64,000 bases of DNA from Flavilitoribacter nigricans DSM 23189 = NBRC 102662 (GTDB lineage Bacteria; Bacteroidota; Bacteroidia; Chitinophagales; Saprospiraceae). The DNA is taken from the NCBI RefSeq assembly GCF_002646595.1, contig NZ_PDUD01000039.1, positions 1-64,000 of the forward strand, written 5' to 3'. Of this stretch, positions 36,490-45,162 are shown piece after piece. A program made the translations under genes and the position numbers. The notes beneath the pieces were generated by a model, which saw only the letters and a list, made by a program, of their open reading frames with translations, searched no databases and was not told the DNA's origin. Every line of letters starts with the position of its first letter. Position 1 is the first letter of the stretch.

Positions 36490-36588
36490 TAGCTATTATT
36501 TGTATCGAGTGAAATGTGTGCAATGATAAACGGGTGCGGTGCAATCAACCTGGCGCCTGCCTCAGCCTTTGTACCGGCCAACTTCCCG

Positions 36589-37575
36589 CTATATGGTTAT
36601 ATCGTTGAATTTCATCCAACGGTTGACGGTATCGATCCAGAACTTGAGGAAGGTTTCACTGAAGAACTGATTGGAAAAATCATCGAATCGCCGCACGTGG
36701 ATACCCGTATAGTGCAGCCAGATGGCCAGTCCTCCAAAGGGCAGCAATCTCATTTCTTCGGCGGAGATCGGACAGATGGATCCATACGCCCGCAACAGGT
36801 GATCACTCCTCCGCCGGTAGATCTCCCGGTCCGGTTCGGTTCGGAAAAGCAGCATCAGACTATAGGCTATATCCAGAAATAACCAACCGTTCCCGCAATT
36901 ATCGAAATCGAAGATCGTGATCTCGCTGTCCTGACGGATCTTCATATTCTCGTACCACAGATCGAGATGTACCACTCCGTAGCGCAGATCGGTCGGATCG
37001 GCCGCGCCGAACTCCGCTTCGATCCGGGCCGCCGCCCGCCGGAAATACCGCATTTCGGGAAGGGATTCAGAAAAACGGCTGCAGGCGAGTTCGTAAGCCT
37101 GCCTGATCAGCGTATCGGCATCGTAACTGATCCGCCGGACGCTTTTGCCGAGCGTTATCTGGTGCATCCGGGCCATAGTCAGGCCCAGTTGATGACAGGC
37201 CGTTTCGGAAGGCTGCCGGACGCTTTCTCCCGGTGCGTAGGAGAACAATACCACGTAACGTTCCCCTTCGCAGGCCATGATCCGCTGAATGAAATTTCCC
37301 CAGGTATCCGGGATCGGGAATGCCACCCGGATGCCGCCAGCTTTTAGGGTATTGATCAGTCGGAGTTCTTCTGCGATCTCGGTTTGGGTACGCCAATCCT
37401 TGTAATAGACCCGGAGTACATACCTTTCCTTCGGAGTACGGAGCAGATAGCTGTGGTTCATCCCGGTTTTCAATATCCGGCAGCTAAGCGGCTGGGGCAG
37501 GTCGTAGTGTTCAGTGGCGAATTCGGCCAGATGATCCGGAGTAATAATCGAGCTGAGGGCCGGAGCGTGGGTCAT
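36589..37575 (-). CDS. Aminoglycoside-phosphotransferase/homoserine-kinase-like kinase
   Basis: The 328-residue kinase has an N-lobe (SYLLRTPKERYVLRVYYKDW, with a likely ATP-binding Lys) and the catalytic loop YGVVHLDLWYENM, where HGDxHxxN is altered to HLDLWYEN. The metal-binding Asp lies in TIFDFDNCG. It is a member of the APH/choline-kinase superfamily; the substrate could be a drug, amino alcohol or sugar. I start at the ATG at 37575 because the extension to 37626 (RRHLPSHLTKLPRSN) is not family-like. Confidence 0.82.
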   Translation of the reverse strand: MTHAPALSSIITPDHLAEFATEHYDLPQPLSCRILKTGMNHSYLLRTPKERYVLRVYYKDWRTQTEIAEELRLINTLKAGGIRVAFPIPDTWGNFIQRIMACEGERYVVLFSYAPGESVRQPSETACHQLGLTMARMHQITLGKSVRRISYDADTLIRQAYELACSRFSESLPEMRYFRRAAARIEAEFGAADPTDLRYGVVHLDLWYENMKIRQDSEITIFDFDNCGNGWLFLDIAYSLMLLFRTEPDREIYRRRSDHLLRAYGSICPISAEEMRLLPFGGLAIWLHYTGIHVRRFDDFSNQFFSETFLKFWIDTVNRWMKFNDITI

Positions 37576-37656
37576 GCGATTTGATCTAGGTAATTTCGTC
37601 AGGTGGCTTGGTAAATGGCGCCGCAAAGCGGTCCTATAAAACTATGCAGTGCCGGT

Positions 37657-38181
37657 TCAGGTCCGGCCGGCAATATTCTTTTTGCTTTTGATCTCGATCA
37701 CTTCGTACCAGGGGGTTAGCGGTCGATCGGCGGGATAGCCCTGTTCTGCCCGGTATTGCTTCCGCGCTTCGGTAAAGTCCCACCACTGCTTTTGACAATC
37801 CGAATGCCCGGCGGCATAAACGACCAGACGGAACTGATCCTCCACGCAGGGGTCGATCCAGTAACCTTTTTTGCGCTCGTAATCTTCCACCAGTCGGGCG
37901 CCGTCTTTGGATTTCAGTTCATCGAGTGAATAGTAGCCCAGAAAGATCAGGTCTTCCGCAAATCGGATGCCGATGGACGGTACCGTTTGAAATTCGATAA
38001 AGGCACGGAGCTCGCGCGCCCGGTCCGAACTCACCTGCAGCAGGGTTTCGATCTCCGGGGCGCTCATTTCCCACAGATCACTGATCCTGCACTTGCGGGT
38101 CCGTAGTTTTTTCTTTTCTTCGTCCGTTAGCTGAAGTTTGATATTTTTCTTTTTCATGTCGGCTGATTTCAATTTACTCAT
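37657..38181 (-). CDS. Cdd1-like helix-hairpin-helix protein
   Basis: The 174-residue protein matches the small Pathogenicity locus/Cdd1-like family: VPSIGIRFAEDLIFLGYYSL (helix-hairpin-helix), DEYERKKGYWIDPCVEDQF-like KKGYWIDPCVEDQFRLVVYA, then KQWWDFTEARKQYRAEQGYPA. The HhH suggests nucleic acid binding (inference). The chosen ATG at 38181 overlaps the upstream gene's stop (ATGAGTAA), implying coupling; an alternative ATG at 38157 gives MKKKNIKLQ and fits the family start about as well. Confidence 0.85.
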   Translation of the reverse strand: MSKLKSADMKKKNIKLQLTDEEKKKLRTRKCRISDLWEMSAPEIETLLQVSSDRARELRAFIEFQTVPSIGIRFAEDLIFLGYYSLDELKSKDGARLVEDYERKKGYWIDPCVEDQFRLVVYAAGHSDCQKQWWDFTEARKQYRAEQGYPADRPLTPWYEVIEIKSKKNIAGRT

Positions 38182-38677
38182 ACAGCAGCGGGGCATCCGA
38201 TTCGGCGTACGCCTTCATACGTTGAATGGCTAATTTCATTTGTCCCCGCCAGAAGATATTTCCGAAAAGCCAGTGAAAGGGATAGGCCGGAACACTATCA
38301 GAAAACAAGGTATACACCCAACGAACGCCGACCGATCCGGGCGCCAGTTCCCGGAAAAACAGTTCGCCCTGAAATTCCGTAAAACCCATGCTCCACTGCC
38401 GGAATTCGGCTATGCCCCATTTCCAGTATTTATTCTCCTCCCGGACATAAATCTCATCCACTCCGATCTCACCACCTTTCGAAAGGAAGTTTTTGGCCGA
38501 ATGGGGAATGCGTTGCCCACCGGGCTGCCCCCAGCTTTCATCATCGGTAAACTTTTCAACGGCCGGAACGGGTCCGTATCCTACGAGAAACCGGGTAGCA
38601 TCGCCGAGGATCGGGGTTTTGAACGCCCTTCCCAGGCTACAGTTAAACGTTTCTTCGACTTCAACGATAGTTTTCAT
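38174..38677 (-). CDS. SRPBCC/START-like protein
   Basis: The 167-residue protein has the START-like layout: FNCSLGRAFKTPILGDATRF, then GVRWVYTLFSD and a long C-terminal helix (FGNIFWRGQMKLAIQRMKAYA). These are ligand-binding cavities of the polyketide cyclase type. Its stop overlaps the start of the Cdd1-like gene. Its function is unknown, and there is no obvious partner pathway nearby. Confidence 0.75.
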   Translation of the reverse strand: MKTIVEVEETFNCSLGRAFKTPILGDATRFLVGYGPVPAVEKFTDDESWGQPGGQRIPHSAKNFLSKGGEIGVDEIYVREENKYWKWGIAEFRQWSMGFTEFQGELFFRELAPGSVGVRWVYTLFSDSVPAYPFHWLFGNIFWRGQMKLAIQRMKAYAESDAPLLYE

Positions 38678-38804
38678 ATTTCAGCATTGTACCCTGTAGT
38701 CCGGAAACGGCAGTAGCCCCATCCGGAGCTATTGCACGTGACTTTCCTTTGGATGATCTTTTATTACCCCGCCTAAAAGACCGCTTCTTTACCGGCTATT
38801 GGTT

Positions 38805-39155
38805 TTACAGGATCTCGACTTCCTCCGGAACAACAAAATACAAAACACATCCCGTTTCCGACCGGACACTGTGCTTAAAATTCGGCGGAGTATATAGATA
38901 GTCCCCTTTCTCCAGCGTAGCACCGGCGATGATACAACTACCTTCCAGCACCAACAGTTCCTCTCCGGCCGGGTGATTGTGGTAGGGATAACTCGCCCCG
39001 GGCTCAAATTTGAGCAAAAAACTCGGTGGCCGGCCGTTTTCATCTACTCTTAGGGTGCTGACATAAAGACCCGCTGTGTCGATTCCCGGTTCCGATAAAG
39101 GGGTCCATTTCGGAGAAATGGTATTGACGATGTAATCTTCGATCTTCGTACTCAT
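38805..39155 (-). CDS. Cupin (ChrR-like) protein
   Basis: The 116-residue single cupin domain carries the two metal-binding motifs: YPYHNHPAGEELLVLEG (His, His, Glu) and a later His in PNFKHSV. The LEKGDYLYTPPNF segment resembles ChrR/anti-sigma-type sensor cupins or dioxygenase-like cupins. It is followed upstream by the AraC-type regulator and may be its target. Role unknown. Confidence 0.82.
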   Translation of the reverse strand: MSTKIEDYIVNTISPKWTPLSEPGIDTAGLYVSTLRVDENGRPPSFLLKFEPGASYPYHNHPAGEELLVLEGSCIIAGATLEKGDYLYTPPNFKHSVRSETGCVLYFVVPEEVEIL

Positions 39156-39255
39156 GTTTGATTATTGTTTTACAGCTTATGAAAAAATGATCGGTACAAA
39201 GATCGGGAGATCAGGCCGCCGGGGACATGGAAGATCCTGCGGAAAGCATGTAATT

Positions 39256-40053
39256 TCAGGCTTCGATCTGCTCTTTGAAAGCCTGCGGAGACAGGTGGGT
39301 ATGTCTTTTGAAAAAATTGGAAAAATAGAAGGGATCTTTGAACCCCAGCGCATAAGCTACTTCCTTAACGGAATGGGCCTCGTAATAGAGCAGCCGTTTG
39401 GCCTCCGAAACGATCAGACCGTGAATAATTTGCTGAGCGGTCTTTCCGGCGTGTAGTTTGGAAAGTTCATTTAGTTGAAGTTCGGTGGTCCCGAGCCGCC
39501 CGGCGTAGTATTTTACCGGCCGGCTATGCTGGAAGTCGGCTCTGATCAATTCGAGAAATTTCAGGAACAGGGCATTGGGTTTCCAGATCTCTTCGCCCAG
39601 CCGTACCTTGGCCCGATTGATCTCCACCAGGATCAACTTAATTTTCGCATGTACGGACGTTAGGTACTGGTAGGCCCGCTCCTGCAATTCGGCGGCAATA
39701 CTCTGTAAATAAGCACCGACCAACGGTTGAGCGCTGACATCGATGACCTCATTTTGGTCGAAATGGCAAAAAAGCCCGTTGTGAAAAATGAGCTCGATAT
39801 CCGTATCGTCCTTGCAAAAGAAGTCGTAGGTAAACTGCAGCACGATCCCCCGGGCCTGCCCTACATCCCTGAATTTATGGAACTGCCCGGAAGTAATGGT
39901 AATGACGTGACCGGCGGGGACGGTGAATGTCCGCCCATCGATCTCCAGATCCAAAGTACCCGCCGAACACCATACCAGCAGGTATTTCTTGATCCTTCTT
40001 CCCCCAACGGGCAGTGCTTCGGAAGGTATATTTAGCGTTTCGATCATAGGCAT
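39256..40053 (-). CDS. AraC-family transcriptional regulator
   Basis: The 265-residue regulator has an N-terminal cupin-like sensor (LVWCSAGTLDLEIDGRTFTVPAG) and a C-terminal AraC domain: PVKYYAGRLGTTELQLNELS, SEAKRLLYYEAHSVKEVAYAL, DPFYFSNFFKRHTHLSPQAF. It probably responds to a small molecule. It is transcribed leftward toward the cupin gene 100 bp away, which is a plausible target. The start at 40053 or 40047 is uncertain; the frame opens at 40110. Confidence 0.85.
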   Translation of the reverse strand: MPMIETLNIPSEALPVGGRRIKKYLLVWCSAGTLDLEIDGRTFTVPAGHVITITSGQFHKFRDVGQARGIVLQFTYDFFCKDDTDIELIFHNGLFCHFDQNEVIDVSAQPLVGAYLQSIAAELQERAYQYLTSVHAKIKLILVEINRAKVRLGEEIWKPNALFLKFLELIRADFQHSRPVKYYAGRLGTTELQLNELSKLHAGKTAQQIIHGLIVSEAKRLLYYEAHSVKEVAYALGFKDPFYFSNFFKRHTHLSPQAFKEQIEA

Positions 40054-40119
40054 GCAGCTCGGCAGGGCATGAAGATAAACCTTTTTTCGGGCCGAAATGC
40101 AGATTCCCACTTCCCGTCT

Positions 40120-40246
40120 CTATTCCGAAAATGCGACAAAGGATTTTCCGTCGTACCGGCATAAGTCGACATTCCGGGTGTCGAACCAGAGATTACCTGG
40201 ACGGTCACCAATTACGTAGTGGACATCGTCGCCCCCCTGCGGTGCC
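40120..40246 (-). pseudogene. Two-component-regulator propeller relic
   Basis: Read leftward across 40246-40120 the frame gives HYVIGDRPGNLWFDTRNV then DLCRYDGKSFVAFSE and TAG. This is a C-terminal-like blade of the ligand-sensing propeller found in Bacteroidota hybrid regulators. The frame continues (after removing the 195-bp miniature element) into about 40500, without an N-terminus of recognisable quality. It is a decayed or truncated fragment. Confidence 0.55.
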
Positions 40247-40441
40247 TAGGGCTGTTCAGTTCTCAAATTATTGAATATAAAAAAATGGCAATTTCAATGG
40301 CAATAGCAATTTCAATAACTCAAAATCAGGCGAAAAGGTCAAAATCGGAGTAGAAAGCTGCCTTTTGCTTGCTATTGCTATTGTGCTTGATATTGTAATT
40401 GAAAAATTCGCATTGCGTTTTTATAGAACTGAACAGCCCTG
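40247..40441. mobile_element. Miniature element C with 12-bp flanking direct repeats
   Basis: A 195-bp non-coding insert starts near AGGGCTGTTCAGTTCT (40248) and ends with its complement AGAACTGAACAGCCCT (to 40440). The 12-bp word CCCTGCGGTGCC flanks it at 40235-40246 and 40442-40453, fitting a target duplication. Internal arms rich in ATTGCTATTG/CAATAGCAAT make it fold back on itself. A 10-13 bp duplication fits some IS4-type elements (inference). It splits the propeller relic. Confidence 0.75.
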
Positions 40442-40551
40442 CCCTGCGGTGCCGGGTAGCCCTGCAGCGTAAAATCAAGCGTATTGCTCTTCGCCACTTT
40501 CTCTATTTCCGCTATCTGCAGCAGGCACTAATCCTCCTCAGCGCACCGCTG

Positions 40552-41406
40552 CTAATCTACCGACATCACAAATTCATTAAACATTTTTACGATGTCCTGT
40601 GGGGACGGCTGGTCGTTGTATACCAGGCAGCTGAAACCGCGCTTTAGTTTGTAATCGGTCGCACCGGCTACCTGCAGCGGACGGGTGTGCAGGATCGCCA
40701 CCAGCTGTTTTTTCTGGAATACCAGTCCGATGCGCCACATGGGCGAAGGATCTACGATCCAGTTCTCGTAGTTGCAATAAAGGGTATAACCATCAAACTG
40801 CTCGACCTTTTCCAGCGCATATTCCCGGATAAAGCCCTGTAGGTCGGCAAGTGCCCGGCGACCGTTGGTCGATTGCAACTGATCCGCCAGGGCCGGTTCA
40901 ATGACCGTTTCCGGCCGGATATTGTCGCGGTGGGTATAACCGATCAGTTCCACCCAGGCTTCCTCGTATCCGATCTGTGGATAGACTTCCATATCGGCTT
41001 TCACCAACCCCACCTGGCGGCCATCCACGATGATCTTCCGGCCGGCCGGTAGATTCCGGATCTCCTTTTCGCTGGTATCGATATCCATCATGACCCCAAC
41101 CTTATACCAGTCATCTTTGAGGGGCGTGGAGGAGACCAGCACACCGTCATTGAGCGTAAAAAGCAGTTTGCCGTTGATGGCGTCCCGGATATTAGCCGGT
41201 CCGTCAATACGCTCTCCGAGTACAGGTTCGGATGTTGGTTGCCGATCCGTTTGCGGTTCGGACGCAGCGGTAGGCTCGGTAGCAGCGGTTGGTTCCGTAG
41301 CCATAGCCGACTGCTTGGCCACCAGTGACTGGCTATTGTCTTCCGCGGGATCCGCCGCGCAGGCCGCAAGGGCAAAAATGATCAAAAGGATAGCTGTGAT
41401 TCTCAT
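40552..41406 (-). CDS. SH3-like lipoprotein
   Basis: The 284-residue protein has a lipobox (IIFALAACA) and a low-complexity Thr/Pro/Glu linker (TEPTAATEPTAASEP). An SH3b-like domain follows (INGKLLFTLNDGVLVSSTPLKDDWYKVGV), then a YTHRDNIRP segment. The C-terminal half (about 150-284) is a separate domain with FDGYTLYCNYENWI. SH3b domains often attach to peptidoglycan; no enzyme motif is seen. The start at 41406 places the signal correctly. It is followed by about 40 bp to the methyltransferase gene upstream. Confidence 0.75.
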   Translation of the reverse strand: MRITAILLIIFALAACAADPAEDNSQSLVAKQSAMATEPTAATEPTAASEPQTDRQPTSEPVLGERIDGPANIRDAINGKLLFTLNDGVLVSSTPLKDDWYKVGVMMDIDTSEKEIRNLPAGRKIIVDGRQVGLVKADMEVYPQIGYEEAWVELIGYTHRDNIRPETVIEPALADQLQSTNGRRALADLQGFIREYALEKVEQFDGYTLYCNYENWIVDPSPMWRIGLVFQKKQLVAILHTRPLQVAGATDYKLKRGFSCLVYNDQPSPQDIVKMFNEFVMSVD

Positions 41407-41447
41407 TTTAGGGACTTTTACCCGCATCCGGAAAAATGCAGGCCGCT

Positions 41448-42248
41448 TTAAAAATTAATGCAGCGGGATCGTTTAAGAGACTGTTTGGTACCCAACAGAT
41501 ACAACACCTGCCCCGGTCCCGATCTTATTCTGCCAATATCCCAATTATAATCTTCGGTACGGTCCAGTTGTGCGACCAGTGCGTTCATTTCCGGTACGGA
41601 ATAGGTCCGTAATGCGGAAACGATCCCGTCCCACAGGACGACCAGCGGAATAATGGGGATCAGGTAGGTAAATACGATACGACCGATCTTAAACGGCCGG
41701 ATAAAGGGCGTGGTAAAAAGTACGGTCAGAGGAGAGAACACCATGGCCAGAATACTCGGCACGCTCCTCTCCTGCGCTTCAAAGACGGCGATCGGATAGC
41801 CCGAGTCAACGGCATTTTGCAGGATCTGCGCAGCGTCTTCCGGCCGGAAGTGGTGCAGGGCCAGGAACATCGTCCGCAGGCCGGTCAGATCCGCCGGCAC
41901 CTGCCTCGCGTCCACGGATTCGGAGATGTACCGAAAGTTATCGGCCTGCTGCGCCGTAAATTCAAAGGCCGGAATATTGGGATAGTAATCGGTCAGAACG
42001 ATCTCCAGGTCAGGAATGCGCGCTTTGAGTTCGGCATTCAGGTGGATGAGTCCGCCGCCGCCACCCGATCCGAGATCGATGATCCGGTTGCGTTCCACGG
42101 TGTTGAGACCCTTTTCGATAATGGAAACGAGGGGGCTGTAGAGGCCGGTTTTGTTGGATAGAAATTGCAGAAAATCCGTGAGGTAATTTCGCAAAAAAGT
42201 CGGGAACCACGGCTGGTCCTCAATTTCGAACAGATGCCATCTTGCCAT
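41448..42248 (-). CDS. SAM-dependent methyltransferase, membrane-associated type
   Basis: The 266-residue protein has motif I IIDLGSGGGGGLIHL, an acidic motif II (EIVLTDYYPN) and DLTGLRTMFLALHHFRP as motif IV. It also has two hydrophobic segments in the middle (ILAMVFSPLTVLFTTPFI and IVFTYLIPIIPLVVLW), which suggest membrane contact. The C-terminal tail (QSLKRSRCINF) includes the 14-nt word shared with element B; whether the tail is native is unclear. Substrate unknown. Confidence 0.8.
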   Translation of the reverse strand: MARWHLFEIEDQPWFPTFLRNYLTDFLQFLSNKTGLYSPLVSIIEKGLNTVERNRIIDLGSGGGGGLIHLNAELKARIPDLEIVLTDYYPNIPAFEFTAQQADNFRYISESVDARQVPADLTGLRTMFLALHHFRPEDAAQILQNAVDSGYPIAVFEAQERSVPSILAMVFSPLTVLFTTPFIRPFKIGRIVFTYLIPIIPLVVLWDGIVSALRTYSVPEMNALVAQLDRTEDYNWDIGRIRSGPGQVLYLLGTKQSLKRSRCINF

Positions 42249-42331
42249 GAGGATATTGTCGGTTGCTGGCCCGGCGGCGGGCAGTAGCTATTTATATTTT
42301 AGAATAATTTATTTCACCAGACTAACGGTAT

Positions 42332-42805
42332 CTAGCCATTGTTCCCCTCTATCCGTTCCATGATTTCTTCAATGATCAGCAGGCGGTTTTTCTCTACGTC
42401 CAGATCCAACGCCCCAATCCGCCGCCGCAAATTCATGGCCTGTGAAGCAGTCAGTCCGGTTTTCTTCCGCAATTCCTGCCAGATATTTCCGGATGTACGC
42501 AACAGATTTTCTATTTCATCAAATCTTTTTTTCCCAGCTTCCAAGTCCGGATAACAACCATGAGCGATCATCTCCACCTTGTGAGTAATCTTGGATACCG
42601 TAAACCCGCTCGCTCCGCCGAAATCCAACTTTCCCCTTTTCGGTGCATCAATCTTAGGCCGAATAAGGTAATCAAAATACCAGTAAAGCCCCAAGTCTTT
42701 GGGGGCCGGATCCAAATAATATTCAAGGTGGGAATCGAAGGGATGCACCAGGTTTTCGTTATCGATAAACTTTTGGGCTATTCGAATAATTTCCTTCATC
42801 TTCAT
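42332..42805 (-). CDS. Hypothetical protein, possible immunity-like
   Basis: The 157-residue cytoplasmic protein starts MKMKEIIRIAQKFIDNENLV, then has YYLDPAPKDLGLYWYFDYLI and a helical, charged C-terminus with LTASQAMNLRRRIGALDLD. I do not recognise a family. The size, acidic-basic balance and the HEAT-repeat neighbour are reminiscent of polymorphic-toxin immunity proteins, but this is inference. It lies 53 bp downstream of the HEAT-repeat gene. Confidence 0.6.
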   Translation of the reverse strand: MKMKEIIRIAQKFIDNENLVHPFDSHLEYYLDPAPKDLGLYWYFDYLIRPKIDAPKRGKLDFGGASGFTVSKITHKVEMIAHGCYPDLEAGKKRFDEIENLLRTSGNIWQELRKKTGLTASQAMNLRRRIGALDLDVEKNRLLIIEEIMERIEGNNG

Positions 42806-42858
42806 TTTTGATAAATACGCAACCAGGCGCAGTCTCCAAAGAAATTTCGGCCCAATCC

Positions 42859-44022
42859 TCAGCTATCTGAAAGCGCCAGATACCCGGCCAAAGCTGTTCT
42901 AGAATCCGGAATACCGTAAGCCTTCAGCAATTCGAGATAATTTACAAAATCTCCCTGGCCCAGCGTCCAGCCACCGTGCTGGTATATAGCGCGTAATGCC
43001 TCGACTTCCGACGCGTTCAATGCAGACCGTTTGGCCTCCCTGAGCGGTACCGCCCGGGTCTCATTGATCAGCGAGAGCAGACTGCGCGTAAGATCCAGCG
43101 CCTGGTAGGCATTTGCGGTTTCCAGGGCCTTGCTCAGGGCGGAGATGACCTTTCCCCGTTCCCGGATGGCACATCCGGACAGCACCTTACTCAGGTAGCC
43201 CGAGAGCCGGCCTTCATTGAAGAGCATGCCCTCAACATAATGAAGTGGTTCCCCCACGGCAAGTCCTTCGATCAGGGTCTCCAGGACCGCTTCTTCCATC
43301 GGGGTCCCAGCCAGTGCGATGGCGGCGCAAACCTTGACCAGTTGCGAGTCCGAGTTCAGATACGCTTTTACCGGCAGAAGTTCTTCATCCAAACCGGATT
43401 GCCTGGCCAGCAGCCCGATAGCCAGAATGGCATTGCTTACCGCTACTTCGTCTTCCAGACGCTTCAGGTGACTGGAAATTCTGGCTACTGATGTTTCAGC
43501 GAGTTCCGGAAACCAGGCCATAGCATATACGGCCGCTTTGCTCAGTTCCTCATCTCCGCTCTCCAGGCATTCGTACAGCAGCGGGACGCCATCCCGCACC
43601 AGGGTATAGCATTCCAGCAGAGCCGAATTACTGTATCCATACTTTTCGGCATAAGCCCTTTGGTCGTTGGTCATCCGGGCTTCCCTCTCCAGCAGATCCT
43701 CCCTGAACTTTTGAACATCTATCCCCTCCGGGAGGTATTCGTCTTCGTAGCCCAGCGCCAGATTGACCAGCAGGCCAATGATCCCGGGTTTATCCCGGAC
43801 TGTATCCTCCTGGATTAATTCCCACAAGAAAGGGATGGCATAGGGCGTAGACTCATACCTGCTGCCCTGATGGAAAATATTGCCGTACAGATTGTACATA
43901 GCTTTATCGCTTTTTTCAGCGTCCGGACTGGCCAGATCCCGGATATTCGTAGGTACGTCCCGGGCGGGGCCGTAGGCGTGTTTTAGCCTTTCCCATTGGA
44001 TGTCATCTAGTTTTTCTAACAC
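42859..44022 (-). CDS. HEAT-repeat protein, immunity-like
   Basis: The 387-residue protein is all helical with HEAT-like units (ELSKAAVYAMAWFPELA, AVSNAILAIGLLARQSGLDE, LVKVCAAIALAGTPMEEAV). Its N-terminus is WERLKHAYGPARDVPTNIRD, a pattern widely shared by orphan HEAT-repeat proteins that accompany toxin-immunity loci. HEAT solenoids bind proteins. There is no start-proximal signal, so it is cytoplasmic. The start codon appears to be GTG at 44022; no ATG is near. Toxin partner not visible. Confidence 0.75.
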   Translation of the reverse strand: MLEKLDDIQWERLKHAYGPARDVPTNIRDLASPDAEKSDKAMYNLYGNIFHQGSRYESTPYAIPFLWELIQEDTVRDKPGIIGLLVNLALGYEDEYLPEGIDVQKFREDLLEREARMTNDQRAYAEKYGYSNSALLECYTLVRDGVPLLYECLESGDEELSKAAVYAMAWFPELAETSVARISSHLKRLEDEVAVSNAILAIGLLARQSGLDEELLPVKAYLNSDSQLVKVCAAIALAGTPMEEAVLETLIEGLAVGEPLHYVEGMLFNEGRLSGYLSKVLSGCAIRERGKVISALSKALETANAYQALDLTRSLLSLINETRAVPLREAKRSALNASEVEALRAIYQHGGWTLGQGDFVNYLELLKAYGIPDSRTALAGYLALSDS

Positions 44023-44100
44023 GTTTCAGCTTAATTTTATCGGATGGACAGGATAAGCAGTAACACAAAGAGGGCCTGAATGGGTTCCCCGGCAAGTCAC

Positions 44101-44445
44101 TTACCGGGTAAACAGCCAGCGGATCCGATCATAGGAGACCCCGTAGTGTAAGGCAACCACTATACCCAGCGACAGACTGAATTTGATCCAACCAATATCG
44201 TAGAGACACCAGACGGCCAGCGCAAATATACCCAGTTCGAGGAGCAGGCGTACCGGCCCGGGCGTAACCACCGGGGCCGCACCGGACCGACTCGGGTCAT
44301 CCGGCACCGCAAAGATGCCCCAGATCGCGGTCAGCAGCAGCGGGAGACCAAAGGCGAACACGAAGCGTAACCAATCATCAGCTTGTCGCCAGCCCCACAT
44401 GCCCACGCCAACCAGGGCCGTTATTTCCAGCAAAAACCTGAGCAT
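44101..44445 (-). CDS. DUF2568 (YrdB-like) membrane protein
   Basis: The 114-residue protein starts MLRFLLEITALVGVGMWGWR and has four hydrophobic segments: FVFAFGLPLLLTAIWGIFAV, PVRLLLELGIFALAVWCLY and FSLSLGIVVALHYGV. The pattern and a terminal basic tail fit DUF2568/YrdB. The ATG at 44445 is used; the frame open to 44667 would begin inside the end of element A copy 2 and is not credible. Function unknown. Confidence 0.75.
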   Translation of the reverse strand: MLRFLLEITALVGVGMWGWRQADDWLRFVFAFGLPLLLTAIWGIFAVPDDPSRSGAAPVVTPGPVRLLLELGIFALAVWCLYDIGWIKFSLSLGIVVALHYGVSYDRIRWLFTR

Positions 44446-44632
44446 TAGATTTAATGGATGTGATCCCATACGGTTTTGCAATTTGTATTGTTTCGGTGAA
44501 TGTTCATTGATGGCGCCCGGCCAGGACCGGATCCTCCGGTAGCTAACTTTACCTATCCCCTGGCGTAATGCCCTATCTCGAGGAAAACGGATCGTACAGG
44601 GAGCGGCAGCTTTCCAAAAAGGGCATTGTTTT

Positions 44633-44984
44633 AGCTCGACTTTAGCATTTTCAATGATAGGATTCAATGCCCTCGCAAAGCTGTAAGCTAATTTTAAAAC
44701 ATACTATCGTCAACCGGATGGCTTAACATCACTCTTTGAATTTGCCGTCTCACCTGATGGAGGAACCCCACTTTATCTCCAGGGCGATGCCCTTCCCCGA
44801 TCTGATCTCAATTATGGAGCTACAGATATTTCAGGGCGATGCCCTTATCCATATCAGCGGCGTAGCTGCGAAAATATTTGTAGATCAGTAAGGGTTTTAT
44901 ATCGAAGGGCGTAGCCCTGGCCAGGTATTAATCTGGAATGTCCGTTTTCCTATTCTATTTACCGGACGCAACCTAAAATGCTGG
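44633..44984. mobile_element. Miniature inverted-repeat element A, copy 2
   Basis: This copy is in the opposite orientation to 26804-27112. It begins AGCTCGACTTTAGCATTTTC and shares the words CAAAGCTGT, CTTTATCTCCAGGGCGATGC, GGCGTAGCTGCGAAAAT, TAGATCAGTAAGGG and TTCTATTT-CCGGACGCAAC. It ends AAAATGCTGGA, with a degenerate right repeat. It carries an extra internal segment of roughly 50-55 bp flanked by CAGGGCGATGCCCTT, duplicating that module, which explains its greater length (352 against 309 bp). No transposase. Confidence 0.72.
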
Positions 44985-45162
44985 AATCATCCGTGCGAGC
45001 AGTAGATCCGGCATTGGTTAGAAAGAATCGCGGCAGTCTGCAGGTACCGATCAGGAAACGGAGACCGGCCACCGTTGGCTAGAAATATAATGTTTTTCGC
45101 GTGGAGAAAAAATTTTCCACAATGAAGAATGGTGCTGATCGGATTATCTGAGGATTTGATGA

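Noticed and set aside
44101-44667. Extended 188-codon frame of the DUF2568 gene
   Set aside because: The extension begins inside element A copy 2 and gives an unlikely N-terminus; the ATG at 44445 matches the family.
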